In this document: positions 9,713-21,700 of the stretch, one piece after another
Numbering within the stretch: position 1 is the first letter of the stretch
Layout: each line of letters opens with the position of its first letter
From: Isochrysis galbana
Lineage: Eukaryota; Haptophyta; Isochrysidales; Isochrysidaceae
Reading direction: 5' to 3'
NCBI GenBank assembly: GCA_018136815.1
Contig: CM030937.1
Coordinates: 2,524,555-2,588,554, forward strand
Length of the DNA: 64,000 nucleotides
Translations under genes and position numbers: made by a program
The notes under the pieces: model-generated
Told to the model about the DNA's origin: nothing
Seen by the model: only the letters and a program-made list of their open reading frames with translations
Database searches by the model: none

Positions 9713-10110
9713 TCAGTCATCATATTTGCAGGTACCACTACTACACGTGTATTCACCACAGCACTCTGAGTTATTTTGGCACACCGACCCTGGCTCGCGG
9801 CATGGCGTGTCACACACTCCGTTGTCATTGCACTCAAGTCCTTCACAGCACTTGTCGCCATAACTGCACGCCCCCCGTTTCTCGATACACGGTGGGACCG
9901 TACGGCACTTTTGGTCGGAACACACGAGATCGTGACAACAGTCTCCATCGTTTGCACACTCTCCATCCACATCCTTACATCTGTCTGGCTGCTTCTTATT
10001 CGTGAGTACGTGAGTACCAACGCCACGACGATGGCGGCGACCATGGTGGCGACGACCACCGCGAGGGCAATCAAAAGTCGTTTCGAGGGCATATCTACCC
10101 GTATGTCCAT
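9713..10110 (-). CDS. cysteine-rich, probably membrane-anchored small protein
   Basis: The minus frame ending at 9713 encodes three consecutive six-Cys units with spacing C-x6-C-x(4-5)-CC-x4-C-x(4-5)-C. Examples are CANDGDCCHDLVC, CSYGDKCCEGLEC and CQNNSECCGEYTC. This is the spacing of inhibitor-cystine-knot (knottin) folds. Directly upstream, from an ATG at 10110 in another frame, is a strong signal anchor (LLIALAVVVATMVAAIVVAL). An exon junction between them is likely but unresolved. Secretion or surface display is inferred. The Cys spacing occurs in many protease inhibitors, scaffold proteins and other secreted proteins, so no activity is claimed. Confidence 0.5.
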
Positions 10111-10124
10111 TTTTTTTTCAACGT

Positions 10125-10410
10125 TCCGGCGTCGCGCTCGCCGTCGGCGTGGGTGCCCCCTTCTCGCACCACACGCTCGGGATCGTCGCCTTTGCCCTCG
10201 CTCCGCTGCGGCCGCTCAACGCGCTCGTGCGCGGCACGCCCGGCGCCTCTCGGGACGCGCCCTTATGCCGAGCCAAGGCGACGGCGTTCTCGTCGCGTAC
10301 GTGGTGCTGCTCGGCCTCTCCTTCGGGGTGCTCGCGGGGGGACGTCGCTTGGTCAGCAAGGGCGGCTGCGCGCCCTTTCCGACCGGGTACCAAATGAAGG
10401 CAAACGACCT
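10125..10410 (+). pseudogene. cytochrome b561-like fragment, copy 1
   Basis: Plus-strand sequence reads HHTLGIVAFALA and PLNALVRG, then after a loss of about 130 bp relative to 63000-63170 and in another frame, LMPSQGDGVLVAYVVLLGLS. Compared with the fuller copy at 62932 it lacks the middle of the domain. The 3' flank (accaaatgaaggcaa) is shared with the other two copies, so it moved as part of a repeat. Confidence 0.7.
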
Positions 10411-10639
10411 GAGGGAGCGAACCTTGAACCTTGGGGAAGATCGGCGAGGCTTCAACCGTTGCTCAGAAGGCGGCAAAGGAGGCAGACATTTTCCGTTGTC
10501 TCCCCCCCCCCCCCGAAGACAACCCTGTAGTCTTTAAGACTAAGGGTTTGCGCAACCGCTTAGGTCCGGGTCAGCTGGCCATGCCCATGGTTTCGTGTTT
10601 CGCTGCGAGAGGCGCAAATGAAGGCCATCGGTAAAATAA

Positions 10640-10700
10640 TACCGGAGGGGGGCCTGACATATATTTCCGCACGGCTGTCAGAGGGGGAGGGAAGTCTCTT
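10640..10700 (+). repeat. dispersed module R6, short copy
   Basis: The sequence ataccggaggggggcctgac followed by atatatttccgcacggctgt matches parts of the modules at 57824-58015 and 61215-61425. Confidence 0.55.
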
Positions 10701-10928
10701 TCGCCCGAGTGGACGTCTCTTTACGTTGATATTCTCGATTCATAAAGAAATGACATGCAGCGGTCCCAGGGGTGTCGCCGAGGTTCCCAAAAACGCAATC
10801 ATACGCCCATTCTTGTACGCACGCGCCCGCTTGTCACTATCATAGTATGAGCAGGATTAATTAAAGAGAACCCGTGCAAATGGGACCAGACTCCATGCTT
10901 GCATCAGGCACGCCGAGCGCGATCTAGT

Positions 10929-12554
10929 ATGGGGCCGAGCCCTTCCGCCCTCCTCTCCGCCCTGTGCTGCTCCCTCTCTAGCGGCTGCGCGCTCTCTCTT
11001 TCCCCCCTCCTCCAACCCCCCCCTCGCTCTCTCACTCCCGGCGCCTCCGCGTGCCCGCTGGAACCTGCCTCTCCTGGGCGACACGGCGCGCGCGCTCAGC
11101 CCCAGGAGGATGGCGTCGTACCAGATGGAGCGGCGGGCGGCGCTCGGACCACTCTGGAGCGCATCCCTCCTCTTCCAGAGCGCAGTGGTCGTGACGGGCG
11201 CCACTCCGATGGCAGAGTTGGCGAAGGAGGAGGCACGCTGCCCGATGGAGCCCTTCTTCCCGCCGCACCACCGTGCACTCTTCGGAGAGAGCTCGGTACT
11301 CCTCGCGGCGGGCTCACGCCATGCGCTGCTGCGCAAGCTTTTAGCGCAGGCGCTCTCGCCCTCGGCGGTCATGAGCTACACTTCGATCATCAGTGTAGCT
11401 GTCGACGAGTTCATGAGCAGGTGCCTCGGCGCAGGTGAGGCCGGAGTGAGCCTCGTCGACGAAACCCGGCGTTTCACGCTGCGGGTCGGCGCTCGGCTGG
11501 TGCTCGGAAAGGTCTCCGATGAATCCGAGGTTGACGGCCTTGCCGCCGAGTTGACAGTTTGGTCCGCGGGTCTGCTCGCTCCACCGATCCTCTTCGTGCC
11601 GTGGTCAAAGGCTGCGAGGGCAATGCGTGCGCGCAAGCGCATCGCAGCAATTTTGCGCCCCAAGGTGGATGCCGAAATGGAGCTTGCCCAACAGCCAAAT
11701 TGCGGCACAACTAGCGGGCCTTCGGGCAGCCACATGTCTCTCTTGAGTGCGCTATGTCGAGCGAAGGACGAGTCAGGCGAGCGCCTAACGCCAGATGCCG
11801 TCGTCGACAACCTACTCACACTCCTCTTTGCGGGGCTCGACACCACCGCATCTGGGCTGAGCTCCGCGCTTTTACAATTGTCGGCCGATCCGCAGCTGCA
11901 GACGGATCTTCGAAATGCCATGCGCTCGCGTCCCGCGGGCGAGGTGGACGCGCTCCTGGACGCCTTCGTCACCGAAGTCCACCGGTGCTTTCCACCAGCG
12001 CCTTTTCAGATGAGGCAAGTGGGTACAAGGGACCTAGAGGTGAGAGAGAACACCACTATGGTCCGCATTCAAAACGCTCAATCAGCCTGATGCGGCATTG
12101 AGGTGCTAGAAATGGTGCGGCATGTGCTGGCGCTCAGTGCATCGCGGGCTGTCGCCACTCTGACCGTCAGCTTTCGCTTTTTGTGTAGGTGAGTGGATTC
12201 GCTGTACCACGAGGCTCGCTGGTTGTCTATGGCTATGCGGGCACTCTCCTCGGCGATGATGAGGCGTACCCACACCCCAATACTTTTGAATACCGCCGTT
12301 TCCTTGAGGCCTCTCGTGACGAGGGCGGAGGCAAACCGACTCCCCCGGTGCTTGCCTTCGGGGCTGGACCACGGATGTGCCCCGGCCGGTGGCTAGCGAT
12401 GGAGGAGTCACGAGCTCTGCTTCGTCGGATTCTAGGCCCTGATGGTATGGAGTGGGAGCTCGAAGAGGAGCAAGATCTAAGCGGGAGGTACTCGCCGGGG
12501 TTCTTTCCGGTCGACGGTCTACATGCGCGCCGCGTGGCACCGTCGACTACTTGA
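10929..12554 (+). CDS. cytochrome P450 monooxygenase
   Basis: Two exons are clear: exon 1 to 12039, a GT-AG intron at 12040-12188, and exon 2 at 12189-12554 in phase 0. Exon 1 shows the I-helix oxygen-binding motif (LLFAGLDTTASG) and the K-helix ExxR (EVHRCFPP). Exon 2 has the heme-cysteine motif (FGAGPRMCPGRWLA). The frame is open upstream of the ATG at 11110 and encodes a P450-like proline-rich lead-in (PPRARWNLPLLGDT) from 11044. A leader beginning with ATG at 10929 (MGPSPSALLSALCC) lies in another frame, separated by a C-run near 11015, so a one-base indel or short intron is suspected. Probable ER-bound heme-thiolate oxygenase; the substrate is unknown. Confidence 0.85.
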
Positions 12555-13210
12555 GTGGGATTCAGTACGGCGACACTGGGTGCGACTGGAACGCGGGCGG
12601 CCTTCAGGTCGGTTGGTGGGAAAGTTGTGGCAAGGCATCACACTCTGCAATGGAATGTACGTTGCCAACTGCCGAGACTTGGCGTGCAATTGTTTCTGCA
12701 TTTGACCGCCCGTCTCTTAGGCTGCAAGTACACTTGTATGTGTGTGGGTCTAGACTAGCTCACTATGGCGCCCAGTGAAGTTCGTTCAGCGATGCTAGTT
12801 CGCACTCACCTAGAGCCATTTTGGGGCATTTTCTCGTACTCGTACACCATAGCGGGCTTTTGGGGCAGCCACGTTTGGAAAGACAAGCATATCATGCCCA
12901 TTCACCACTGTTGCGGGCTAGGGGGAGTGCCAACCCAAGGATTTTTACATAGGCATAGGGCCAGGTCAATACTTCTAGAACATTTTCTAGAAGTCAACTA
13001 ACTTTGTAGTCAAGATCGAAGATCGCGTTCCATCGAAAGAGGACCACGCCAAACTCTTTTATAAAACTCTTCACGACACACCTAAGACCTAGGCATTCCA
13101 CAACTGTATTTCAGTGACGCCACGACAATACTTTTATTTATAACCTCTTCTCCTTCACGCGCCGCGCACTTTCAGTTGTTTTCAGAACGCGCTCCTTATT
13201 TATGTATGTT
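12555..13210. other. intergenic with perfect hairpin
   Basis: No gene is supported. A perfect 9-bp inverted repeat (cttctagaa, 4-base loop, ttctagaag) lies at 12972-12993 and may be a 3' end or regulatory structure. Confidence 0.4.
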
Positions 13211-13211
13211 T

Positions 13212-13427
13212 TCATGACCAGCCATACGCCGGCTTCTCCACGAGGTCCACGCCCGGTTGTCGGAACAGGTTCGCGATAGTCTCCTGTTCTAGGTGGCCGA
13301 TACTCCATATGGTCACTTCCGACGCTTGCCCGGTCCACTTCCAGAGCTGAGGTTCAGGTGAGAAAAGAGAAAAGGACGGGCAGCTGCCGAGTAGATTGGA
13401 AAGCACGACTAGGAGAATAGCTTCCAT
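13212..13427 (-). CDS. possible small secreted protein or exon
   Basis: From the ATG at 13427, the minus frame reads MEAILLVVLSNLLGSCPSF, a plausible signal peptide. About 50 further residues with several Trp and acidic residues follow, ending with a stop at 13212. No family is recognised. It may be one exon of a larger gene. Confidence 0.3.
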   Translation of the reverse strand: MEAILLVVLSNLLGSCPSFSLFSPEPQLWKWTGQASEVTIWSIGHLEQETIANLFRQPGVDLVEKPAYGWS

Positions 13428-13463
13428 GAGCCGTGGGAGGCCACATGCTTGAAAGCGCACATC

Positions 13464-13690
13464 CTCAACATACTTTTATAAGTGGGGGTCAATGGGGGCC
13501 TCGCGCCCCCCACACACCAACACGGACACCCCCCGGGGTGGGCCCGTACATTCAACCCCAGCCCTTGCCCTCTAGCAGGGGCAGGGCACTCATCAATCCT
13601 GCCCAGACCCTTCGTGGGCGTGGGCCGTGAGCTGCACTCCCACGCCCGCGCTGGGCCTGCGCCATGCAACTCCTCAATTTTGCGCTCTAT
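13464..13690 (+). mobile_element. R2 retroposon, 5' part
   Basis: It starts caacatacttttataagtgg and continues through the gcctcgcgccccc, ccccccggggtgggcccgta and ctagcaggggcagggc blocks, matching R2 copies at 24966 and 44086. Similarity fades near 13690 before the assembly gap. Confidence 0.7.
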
Positions 13691-13800
13691 CTACGCAGCG
13701 CGGCTGCTTAGACTTGTGGCCAATCTGGGCGGTGTGAGAGAGTGCCCTGACGCAGCCCAGGCGTGTGCACCACCTGAAATTCTTGCCCACTTTGTCCTCG

Positions 13801-13900
13801 NNNNNNNNNNNNNNNNNNNNNNNNNNNNNNNNNNNNNNNNNNNNNNNNNNNNNNNNNNNNNNNNNNNNNNNNNNNNNNNNNNNNNNNNNNNNNNNNNNNN
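13801..13900. other. assembly gap (100 N)
   Basis: Exactly 100 N. The left flank is non-R1 sequence and the right flank is the interior of an R1 retroposon, so the gap lies at or near a repeat boundary. Confidence 1.
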
Positions 13901-14513
13901 CCTGCCTCGCGCGTCCTGGCCTGTCGTGGCCAGCCCATCGCTCCAACCCCCCCTCCCCCCCTGGTCGACAGGCAGACAGGTGTAGAGTGGGGGCCCCAGA
14001 GGCCCAGGAGCGCCAGCGAGGGAGAGGCAGGGGAGGCCAGGGCCCAGCCCCAGCCTCCTCTGCCCCCTGAGCTGGCCTCCAGGAGCCTCCAGGGGCCGCC
14101 AGAGGGCAGCTGCAGGCCTGCCGCAGGCGCGCCATCGCGCGTGCCGCAGGAGAGGGGAGAGAGAGCGCGGAGAAGGGGGGGGGGGCGGAGCGAGAGCTCC
14201 GCTCACCGGAAAATAGGTAAGTCCCGCACCTGTTTACAGGATAAGTCGGGACAGAGTCGGCCGCCCACCGCCCACTCAGAGACACAGGAGGAAGGGGAGG
14301 AAAGATCACCGGGGGGGGGGCGCGGGCCACCGGACCATATCTAAGCCCTTCACCCCTATCCCCCTAGTAGTGCACGGGGGGAGCCGCCTTATGGCCGGGA
14401 GAGAAGGGCCCGGGGAGTGGGGGTGTAGAAAGTATGCTACGTGCTAGCTACGTGTAGTAGGTAGTGGTTCCATTCGCCGCGAGTGCGGTAAGAATATTAG
14501 AAGGTTTTTTTTT
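13901..14513 (+). mobile_element. R1 retroposon, 5' end lost in gap
   Basis: Nearly identical to 36950-37543 from cctgcctcgcgcgtcctggc to the oligo(T) end at 14505-14513. It includes the gtcccgcacctg...caggataagtcgggac hairpin. The 5' end and target-site duplication are hidden by the gap. Confidence 0.9.
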
Positions 14514-15000
14514 GAAGGTATGTGGTATGTGGTATAATGTGGATCGCCGACAACGGTGTCTCTTTTTGTGGTGAATATTCCAAGAGTTTTGAGCATGCCA
14601 ATCACATGGATATCTGCTCAACAATGGTCGTCCAACCTCAAGTCCGTCCGACGCCCTGTGGTGCCAACCTTCAAGCGCCGTCGAGGCGAGCTCGATGCTA
14701 ATTAACTAATTATCACCCTCCCGCTTCCTCTTCCTCACCGATCCCAACAGCTACAATCCATCACCATCACACCCAACAACCTCCAACTACAAGCTACAAG
14801 ATCAAAAGCTTGACTACGTCTTCATGATGGGGGAAGACACCTTGGAAGACTTCGACTCGCGCAGGTATCGCTAGGGGGGGGGCCGAGGGGAGAGAGGGAG
14901 AGGGGAGAGGGGAGAGGGGAGAGGGGAGAGGGGCTCTGTGGCCGTCGATCGGCGCATCGGTCCCTCAGCACTAAAGTTATACTCACACAACAAGAAAACT
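14514..15000. other. intergenic, no gene seen
   Basis: Low-complexity tggtatgtggtat and short CA-rich sequence, then the start of a GA-rich tract. No coding frame is supported. Confidence 0.5.
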
Positions 15001-15082
15001 CGGTGAGAGAGAGCGAGGGAGAGAGAGAGAGGGAGGGAGGGAGGGAGGGAGGGGGAGGGAGAAAGGGAGAGAGAAATGGAGG

Positions 15083-15171
<89 letters not shown>

Positions 15172-15190
15172 AGAGAGAGGGGAAAGGGCA
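15001..15190. repeat. GA microsatellite upstream of COX15
   Basis: Nearly pure gagagaggga sequence, including an uninterrupted (ga)n of about 50 bp at 15118-15168. It ends about 25 bp before the COX15 start codon. Confidence 0.95.
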
Positions 15191-15214
15191 GGGAGTGCGC
15201 GCGGGACGGCGAAC

Positions 15215-17214
15215 ATGCTGAGCCGGCTGCACGCCCTCCGCTCTGTGCTCCGCGTGGCCGGCGCGCGGTGTGCGAGCCTTCCAGCTCGGCGGGGAATGTG
15301 CTCTGCCCCTCCGACGCCACCGCCGCCTCTACCGCCCCCCTCACCGCCTGCGCAGCTCGGCTGGTGGCTCCTCGGCTGCAGTGGAGCTGTCTTTGGCATG
15401 GTGGTGCTGGGTGGAGTCACTCGCCTCACTCGTTCCGGCCTCTCGATGACCGACTGGCGGCCGCAGGGATCGCTTCCGCCGACGACGGACCAGGAGTGGC
15501 AGCGAGAGTTCGACAAGTATAAGCACTTCCCCGAGTACCAGCGCCTACACCCGGATATGACGCTCGATGAGTTCAAGGGCATCTTCTGGCTCGAGTGGGG
15601 CCATCGCATGGCTGGCAGGATGGTCGGCGTGATCTTCGGCGTGCCACTCGCTTACTTCGCCATGCGTGGCCGTATCCCTGCGGCACTTGCCCCACGGCTA
15701 GGACTGCTCTTTTGCATGGGTGGAGGCCAAGGACTCGTCGGGTGGTGGATGGTCAAATCCGGGCTCGAAGAGCCCACGCACGAAGACGGCATTCCGCGAG
15801 TCTCGCCATATCGGCTGGCTGCACACCTGACCACGGCATTTGCCATCTACACATTGCTGCTCTATACTGTGCGTCAGCTGCATAGGAGCTCTGCGAACTC
15901 CGCCTTTGGACGGGATAGGGATCGTTTACTGGGGTTGGCATCACGGCGAGGATGATCTGCTTGAGTGTGCGCTCACCTCGTGTGCTCTGTCTTGGTCATT
16001 GCTAGCAGGCGTACGGCTCAGCGCCACGTCAATGTGGCCTGTCTCATAGCCCATTCTTCAATCTGCGCGAATGTACTGTCTGAGAAAGCCCCACTCACCC
16101 TCCGCCCTTCCTTGTTTGCCTTCGCATTTCGCAGGCGCTCGGCATCCTTCAACCTCGATCCCCAGGTGGTGTCGTTGCGTCTCTGGCACCATACGCTTCA
16201 CGTATCCACGCGCTGGCAGGGCTCATTGGTATTACCGCCGTGTCCGGCGCATTCGTTGCTGGCATGCAGGTACGGCAGCAAACCTCAGACACGAGCGCGG
16301 TGTCACCCCCTTCCTCTAGGCAATGAGCAATACATCGCAGCAACCGCCTTGTGATATGCGGATCACAAGCTTGTGTGCGCTGGCAGTACGTCCCTTGCGC
16401 CGCAGATTCTTGTCCAGGCAGCTTCAGGCGATTCTTGCGGTAGCCTGAAGCCACGAATCCCCACCGCACCTCACATCTCTCTCCCCAATGCCGTCTTGCG
16501 TCCAGGCGGGTCTCGCTTTCAATACGTTTCCGCTTATGGAGGGCCGCCTTATCCCTGAGGGCTATTTCGAGCTACAACCCGCTTACCGGAATCTCTTCGA
16601 ATCGGTCCCCTCGGTCCAGCTCCACCATCGCGTCCTCGCGCTCACAACTCTGGGCTCCGTCTCAGGGTTCTGGCTTTGGGCAGTGCGCATGCCGCTGCCA
16701 CCCCAGCTGAAGCTCGCCACAAATCTCTTACTTGTGGGAGCTTGGGCCCAGGTAAGGGTGCCCTATGGGCTCTTCATCTACCCGCGAGGCCATTCCCTAT
16801 TTCCTTCATGCGGCGATAGTTGTGGCTTTGTTGCTTGCTAAGCCCTGGGATCTCGAATAACTCTTGTTCAAGAAATCATTCAGCTTGCGCAGTGTGAAAT
16901 TCATTCCAAGCCTTGTATTGCATTTCACTTGTGGCTTCTTAAGTCTCTTATCCTCTGATGGGCTCGCCCCCTTTCCCGCTCAGGTTGGTCTGGGCATCAC
17001 CACGCTCCTTTACGCTGTTCCCGTTCATCTGGGCTCGGCTCATCAAGCTGGGGCGCTCACCCTATTCTCCATCGCCGTCTTTTGTCTCCACTCTGTACGA
17101 GTACCTAATACAGCGGTTGCAGGACTGCGTGCCGCTCGCGCATTGACCGGCAAGTCGATGACGACAGCATCAGGTTCGAGGGGTGGGACTGCCGCATTCG
17201 CTGCTGGAGGTTGA
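15215..17214 (+). CDS. COX15: heme A synthase (COX15)
   Basis: Four exons join in phase 0: 15215-15868, 16135-16269, 16506-16751 and 16984-17214, with GT-AG introns of 266, 236 and 232 bp, giving 421 residues. The N-terminus (MLSRLHALRSVLRVAGARC) is Arg-rich without acids, a typical mitochondrial presequence. Conserved COX15 blocks include VLGGVTRLTRSGLSMTDW, EFKGIFWLEWGHRMAGR, IHALAGLIGITAVSGAFVAG, AGLAFNTFPLMEGR, QLHHRVLA and HQAGALTL. The conserved heme-ligand-type His residues in the WGHR, IHAL, LHHR and AHQAG positions are all present. It converts heme O to heme A in the inner mitochondrial membrane for cytochrome c oxidase. The donor of intron 1 (gtgcgt) is the least certain junction. 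Confidence 0.95.
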
Positions 17215-17800
17215 TTCACGCCAACGAGTCGCGTGTGAGAGAGCTCCGATGCCGGAAACGATGCTGCGTTGAAGGGAAATCGGAACCAAGTCAAGAAATA
17301 AGAAACGGCCATCGTGTTGGCCCACAAGTACTGCCATCTAGGTGTTCGGCAGCAGCGGTATGGTGTGGGGAGAGCAGTGTGCGTGCAGTTGTGCGAATAA
17401 GGTGCGTACAGGGTTGCCGCGAAGCGAAGCATATGCTTTGCCACGCCGCTGTCTTCTCTTGTGCCCCGTGCATCGGCTCCTGCAATTCCAGACCCGAGAG
17501 CCCAGGTGGTAGTTTTGACTTTTGGATAGGTATAGGTGGTAGTAAACTGAGCGTAAGTCTCGCCCTCATTTATTCGTTGCATTCGCGCGGTGTCACCAGG
17601 GTATTCGGCTCACCAGGCTATTCGGCTCTCTAGGCGGGGTGTCACCAAGTATAGGTGGTAGTAGTTGCCCAAGAGGGTGCAACCTCGGGTTTGGTTGTCA
17701 ACGCCAAATTCCTGATGGACATGGTGTTATTTTCGCAGCGCAAGTCAATCGCGTGCCGCCTCCGCTCGACTCAGTCACCGAGTGGAACTGGTGCCTCTGC
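17215..17800. other. intergenic, no gene seen
   Basis: Contains short repeats of ataggtggtagta (17527, 17650) and duplicated ggctattcggctc sequence. No supported gene. Confidence 0.45.
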
Positions 17801-17809
17801 TTGGCGTTG

Positions 17810-18118
17810 CCATCAGTGTGCAACGTCACCGCCAAGGAGCGCGAGGCGGCTCTGGTGGCCGCGGCCAACAAGGGCTACGCGCGAGTTGTCGGCGCGTTGC
17901 TCGCAGTTGCCAGTCGTTTGTCAGTTTTGGCCGGTATCGCCGAGTGCATTGTGCATTTGCCGGTTGAGCGCCTCACGCAGCGCGCGCCGCGCACGCAAGT
18001 GTGCCTGAATGCGCAAGGACCGAAGTGCGGGCGCAAGCACCGCGGATTTGCCCTCACCCTGCAGCGAGCAGAGCGCTATGCGCAGGCGATCGCTGGGCCA
18101 CGGAGCGAACGCCGATAG
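17810..18118 (+). pseudogene. possible degraded ankyrin-repeat fragment
   Basis: One frame reads KEREAALVAAANKGYARVVG, which resembles an ankyrin helix pair. Around 18090 another frame reads LGHGANADR, like an ankyrin hairpin start. No continuous repeat array or start is visible. Confidence 0.25.
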
Positions 18119-18765
18119 ACGACATGCCGCCTCCACGCGCGCGCGCCTCTCGCTGCACAGGAATGCAAAGAGACCCTCGCGCTGCACGCGGACGTCGAGG
18201 CCGTGCGCTGGGCGAAAAGCAGCGATTTGCCGTGTCGGTGCTGCGGCCTCTAGCCTCTAGGGCTCCACCACAAGTTCGCGCGAGGTGCGGTGTCATCGTC
18301 TAAGTGGGGCTTGAGGCACCTCCTATGTATTTTCATACTCAAGCCCCAAAAGCGCGCAACCCTCACAAGGGGGGTGGAAATGCTGCGGTGCGCGGAGCAC
18401 CACGAGCCAGCAGCCACTAGCCACCAGCGGCCTCTCCGAGCACCTCGGCGAGCGTCTGCCGCAGCGGGTGCGCAAAATGACCAGCCCATGTCACATGCGC
18501 TGCACTGTGTGACTATCATGCGACGATCATGCATCCCACGCTGACCTCCATGAATCCAATTCATTCATATCGCTAATCGCGCTTCCTCTCTCTAGATAGG
18601 GCCCACTGCACGGCGCCCCCACCCCCAATGAATTTCTTCTTGTGCCTCTATTAACCTTCTTTCACCTTCGTCCCTCCACCACCATCCGCGCAGCACGTCA
18701 CTTAATGCCCATATCGATTTGGCTTGATGTGGCTTGGGATAGGATCCAAATTACAGCTTGGGGAC
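18119..18765. other. intergenic downstream of TERT
   Basis: No coding frame is supported. This is the region beyond the TERT stop codon and probably holds its 3' UTR. Confidence 0.4.
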
Positions 18766-21700
18766 TCACAAGGGGGCCAACGTGTGCTGAATGAGCCCAC
18801 GTGGGTCAGACGCCTCGCGCAACAGCTCTAAGCTTCGGGCACATAGCCTGCCACTCGATTCAATGGCTGATCGCCGCCTGCGCGCAATCGCGCGGCTCTT
18901 TGGGATGCCGGCGGGTAACGATTGCAGTAATGCCTGCCACGCTAGCCACTCAAGCTCTAGCTTGTCCACAAGTGTCGAGCAGATCAAGAGTCCCGACTCG
19001 TGTGGACCCGACCCGCGAGCTTCTGCCGGTCTCCATTCCCGGCCCCCATCTGTGTGTGGGAGGCCCTGTTGGTCTTCCCGCGCACCATCATGGTTGGCAG
19101 CCATCCTTGTCTCTGATGCAGATGCCTCGCCCGCAGAATCTAGGTCCCCAGCTCCACGCGATGCAATGATAGCGCCATTCGTGCTCGCTGCACACGAATG
19201 GGGGGTGATGATTGCCGTGCTGAGACATCTTCGTTGGTTGTTTCGCACCACACGCGCAGCAAAGCATGCCAGCTCGGCCACTGCGGAGGTAACGACCTCT
19301 GGATGCCTGGAGGCCGCGGCACGGCCCGTTGCTGCCAATGCCGACGAGATAGCGTGGAGAAAGGCGTGATTCAGATTGCGGCGGACAGTGAGCGTCGAGT
19401 TGAGAGTCGGGTCCACAAAAAGAGCGCGCAGCTGCGGCTTTGCCGCTGTGCGCATGCGGTCGCGCAGTGATGAAAGAGGTGCACGGCCGGGTACTCTCAA
19501 GCTTGCGCGGCGGCGGCCCATATCAGGGTGGACCTCGCAACTCACCATGTTGAAGAGGAGTCCACACCATCCAAAGTATTCTCGGCCGCGTGCATCGCAA
19601 GCAGTTGGACCAATAGCTGCAGCCCGAGGGTCCTGCGCGTCGTCAAGGCCTGATACCGCCATCGAGCCCGCAGTAATGTCACGAAACTGAATGTCCTCCG
19701 ACGCAAACCCGGTGCTCGCCCCTGACGTCGGCCGGCTAAAGGCTGGGCCAGGAAGGTCGCAAGATGCCACACATTGTAAGTTGCTCCCCAGACTCCCTCC
19801 ACAACAAGCCGCTCCTATCTCAGCGTGCGTCCCAGTTGCATGGATTGCCCTTCCGAGACTAGCTCTCCCAGCCCCAGAGGCAGCTCTCGTCTTGGCAACG
19901 CTGGTGGAGCATCCATACGAGACAAAGCCGTGTGCCATGGTTGTGAGAAAACCATCGCGCACGCGTACGTCAGAAGACACACAAAGCGAGTCGTCGATTA
20001 GCCGAAGCAGCACAGAACATTTGGAAGGTGTTGCTCCGGGTCGAGAGGAGGAATCCGGATCGCGGGCGGCGCCAGTCGGAAAGGTTGGTGAGGAAGGCGC
20101 TTGAGCACGTGTGGCGCGTGGAGGGTCCTCGGGTTCGAGAGGTAGATTCGTGGAGGACGTTCCCAAGGATGGCCCGCGACTGAGCCCTTGTGCTCTTGCA
20201 GGCGGCTGGCATGGAGGTGGTGGCATCGCCCGGTGAGAGAGGTATGTAGTGAGCAAGGTAAGGTCAAGCGAGCCATAGTGAAGGCAGCACAGAAGCGCCG
20301 AGGCGATCGAGCCTTGGGGTATCCCATTGCGCTGACGATAGAGATGGCCATCGATCATCACCAATGACGAGGTCACCTAAAAGAATGGGCGCCGGGAGGA
20401 CATCTCAGTCATGACAGGAGTGGATCTGTTAACGCGCGAGTGATCGGGATTCTGAGGTACGAGGTAGGGTGTGCGTTGATTCTTAATGTTGCACAGAGAC
20501 TCACCAGCTGCCTTAGCGTTGAAAGCAGCCGTTCTGCGCTCAGGGCACCCCCAGCCTGCCGATCGACTACAAGATTGAAGGCTGATCGTCCCGCCATCGC
20601 CGCCAACTGTGGCTCGCCAACTTCTGCTCCACGAACGGGTGCCGGGGATCCGACCCCCATACTCTGTCCTCCGCCACCTTCACCGCCTCTTTCATGAGCA
20701 GCGTCAAGTCTACCCATCCCGGCTGTCTCGTAAACGCATCGCTTCGCCAGACGCCCACCCACTGGACGGAAAGATGTCCCCTGCCTCAAAAACGATAGGC
20801 CACCTCCACGTAACGCCAAGAGTGAATCGATGGCGCGGAGGGTGCGATGCTGGTTCATGGTGTCGAAGCAAGCGGTCACGTCCGTCGATGCAAAGTGAAG
20901 TGGGACATTTGGAAAGTGCGCACGGCGTTCAGCGGCGAAGATCCGCCAACGTTCATGCACCTATATGATGGACGAGGCGTGCAGCACGTCCTAATCAGGG
21001 GATACTAGCGGTTGGGCGACACGGGCAACACAGTGCTAGTGCACAAAGTAATGAGCCCAAGCCACTCCGACTGAGCTCAGCTCCTTCCGGATATTCTGCC
21101 AAATAGATTGCGGTTGGGCAACGCTGGCAACAGAACATGAGTGCACAAAATATTGAGTCCAAGTTCCGCACATTCCACCAAATATACGGACGCTTGCAGC
21201 CGACCTGATCGATGGACAACATGGAAGTACCCATCAACTGGCCGTTGGCCCTCGCCGCGCTGGTTAGCTCAGCAAATGCGTGACGCAACTGCTGATTGAC
21301 CGGACGCGAAAGCAGCGCGCAAGCGCGCTCCCCGGTGCGGCGAAGGGATGCGGATCTTGCTTTTACGGGCGGCTTGGCTAAATCGAAGATGACCCGGAAA
21401 CTATCTGGAGGCTTCGGCAAAAGCCGAAGCCGTGAGGCGCCCAGCGCGCGCTCAGGCGCTCGAAGCACCGCGAGCCCCTGTTGGCGTGATATGGGCGCGA
21501 GGAGGGTGGCTTTCACGCGTCGCATCGCCAGCCTCTGCATCCGAAGCCACACTCCGCGAGGCCAGAAGAAGCGTTGTGTGCCACTTGAGGCCGTCACCGA
21601 CGAAACAAAAACCCGGCACGTAAGTGGAATCAAGAGCTGATGTGTGAGCCAATGGACTAATGCGCGAAGGTCTGCTTGTCGCCGGCGCTCGGCGGCGGCC

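Noticed and set aside
14822-15609. Several long Ser/Leu-rich minus frames over COX15
   Set aside because: They arise from the GA microsatellite and the antisense of a clearly recognised gene.
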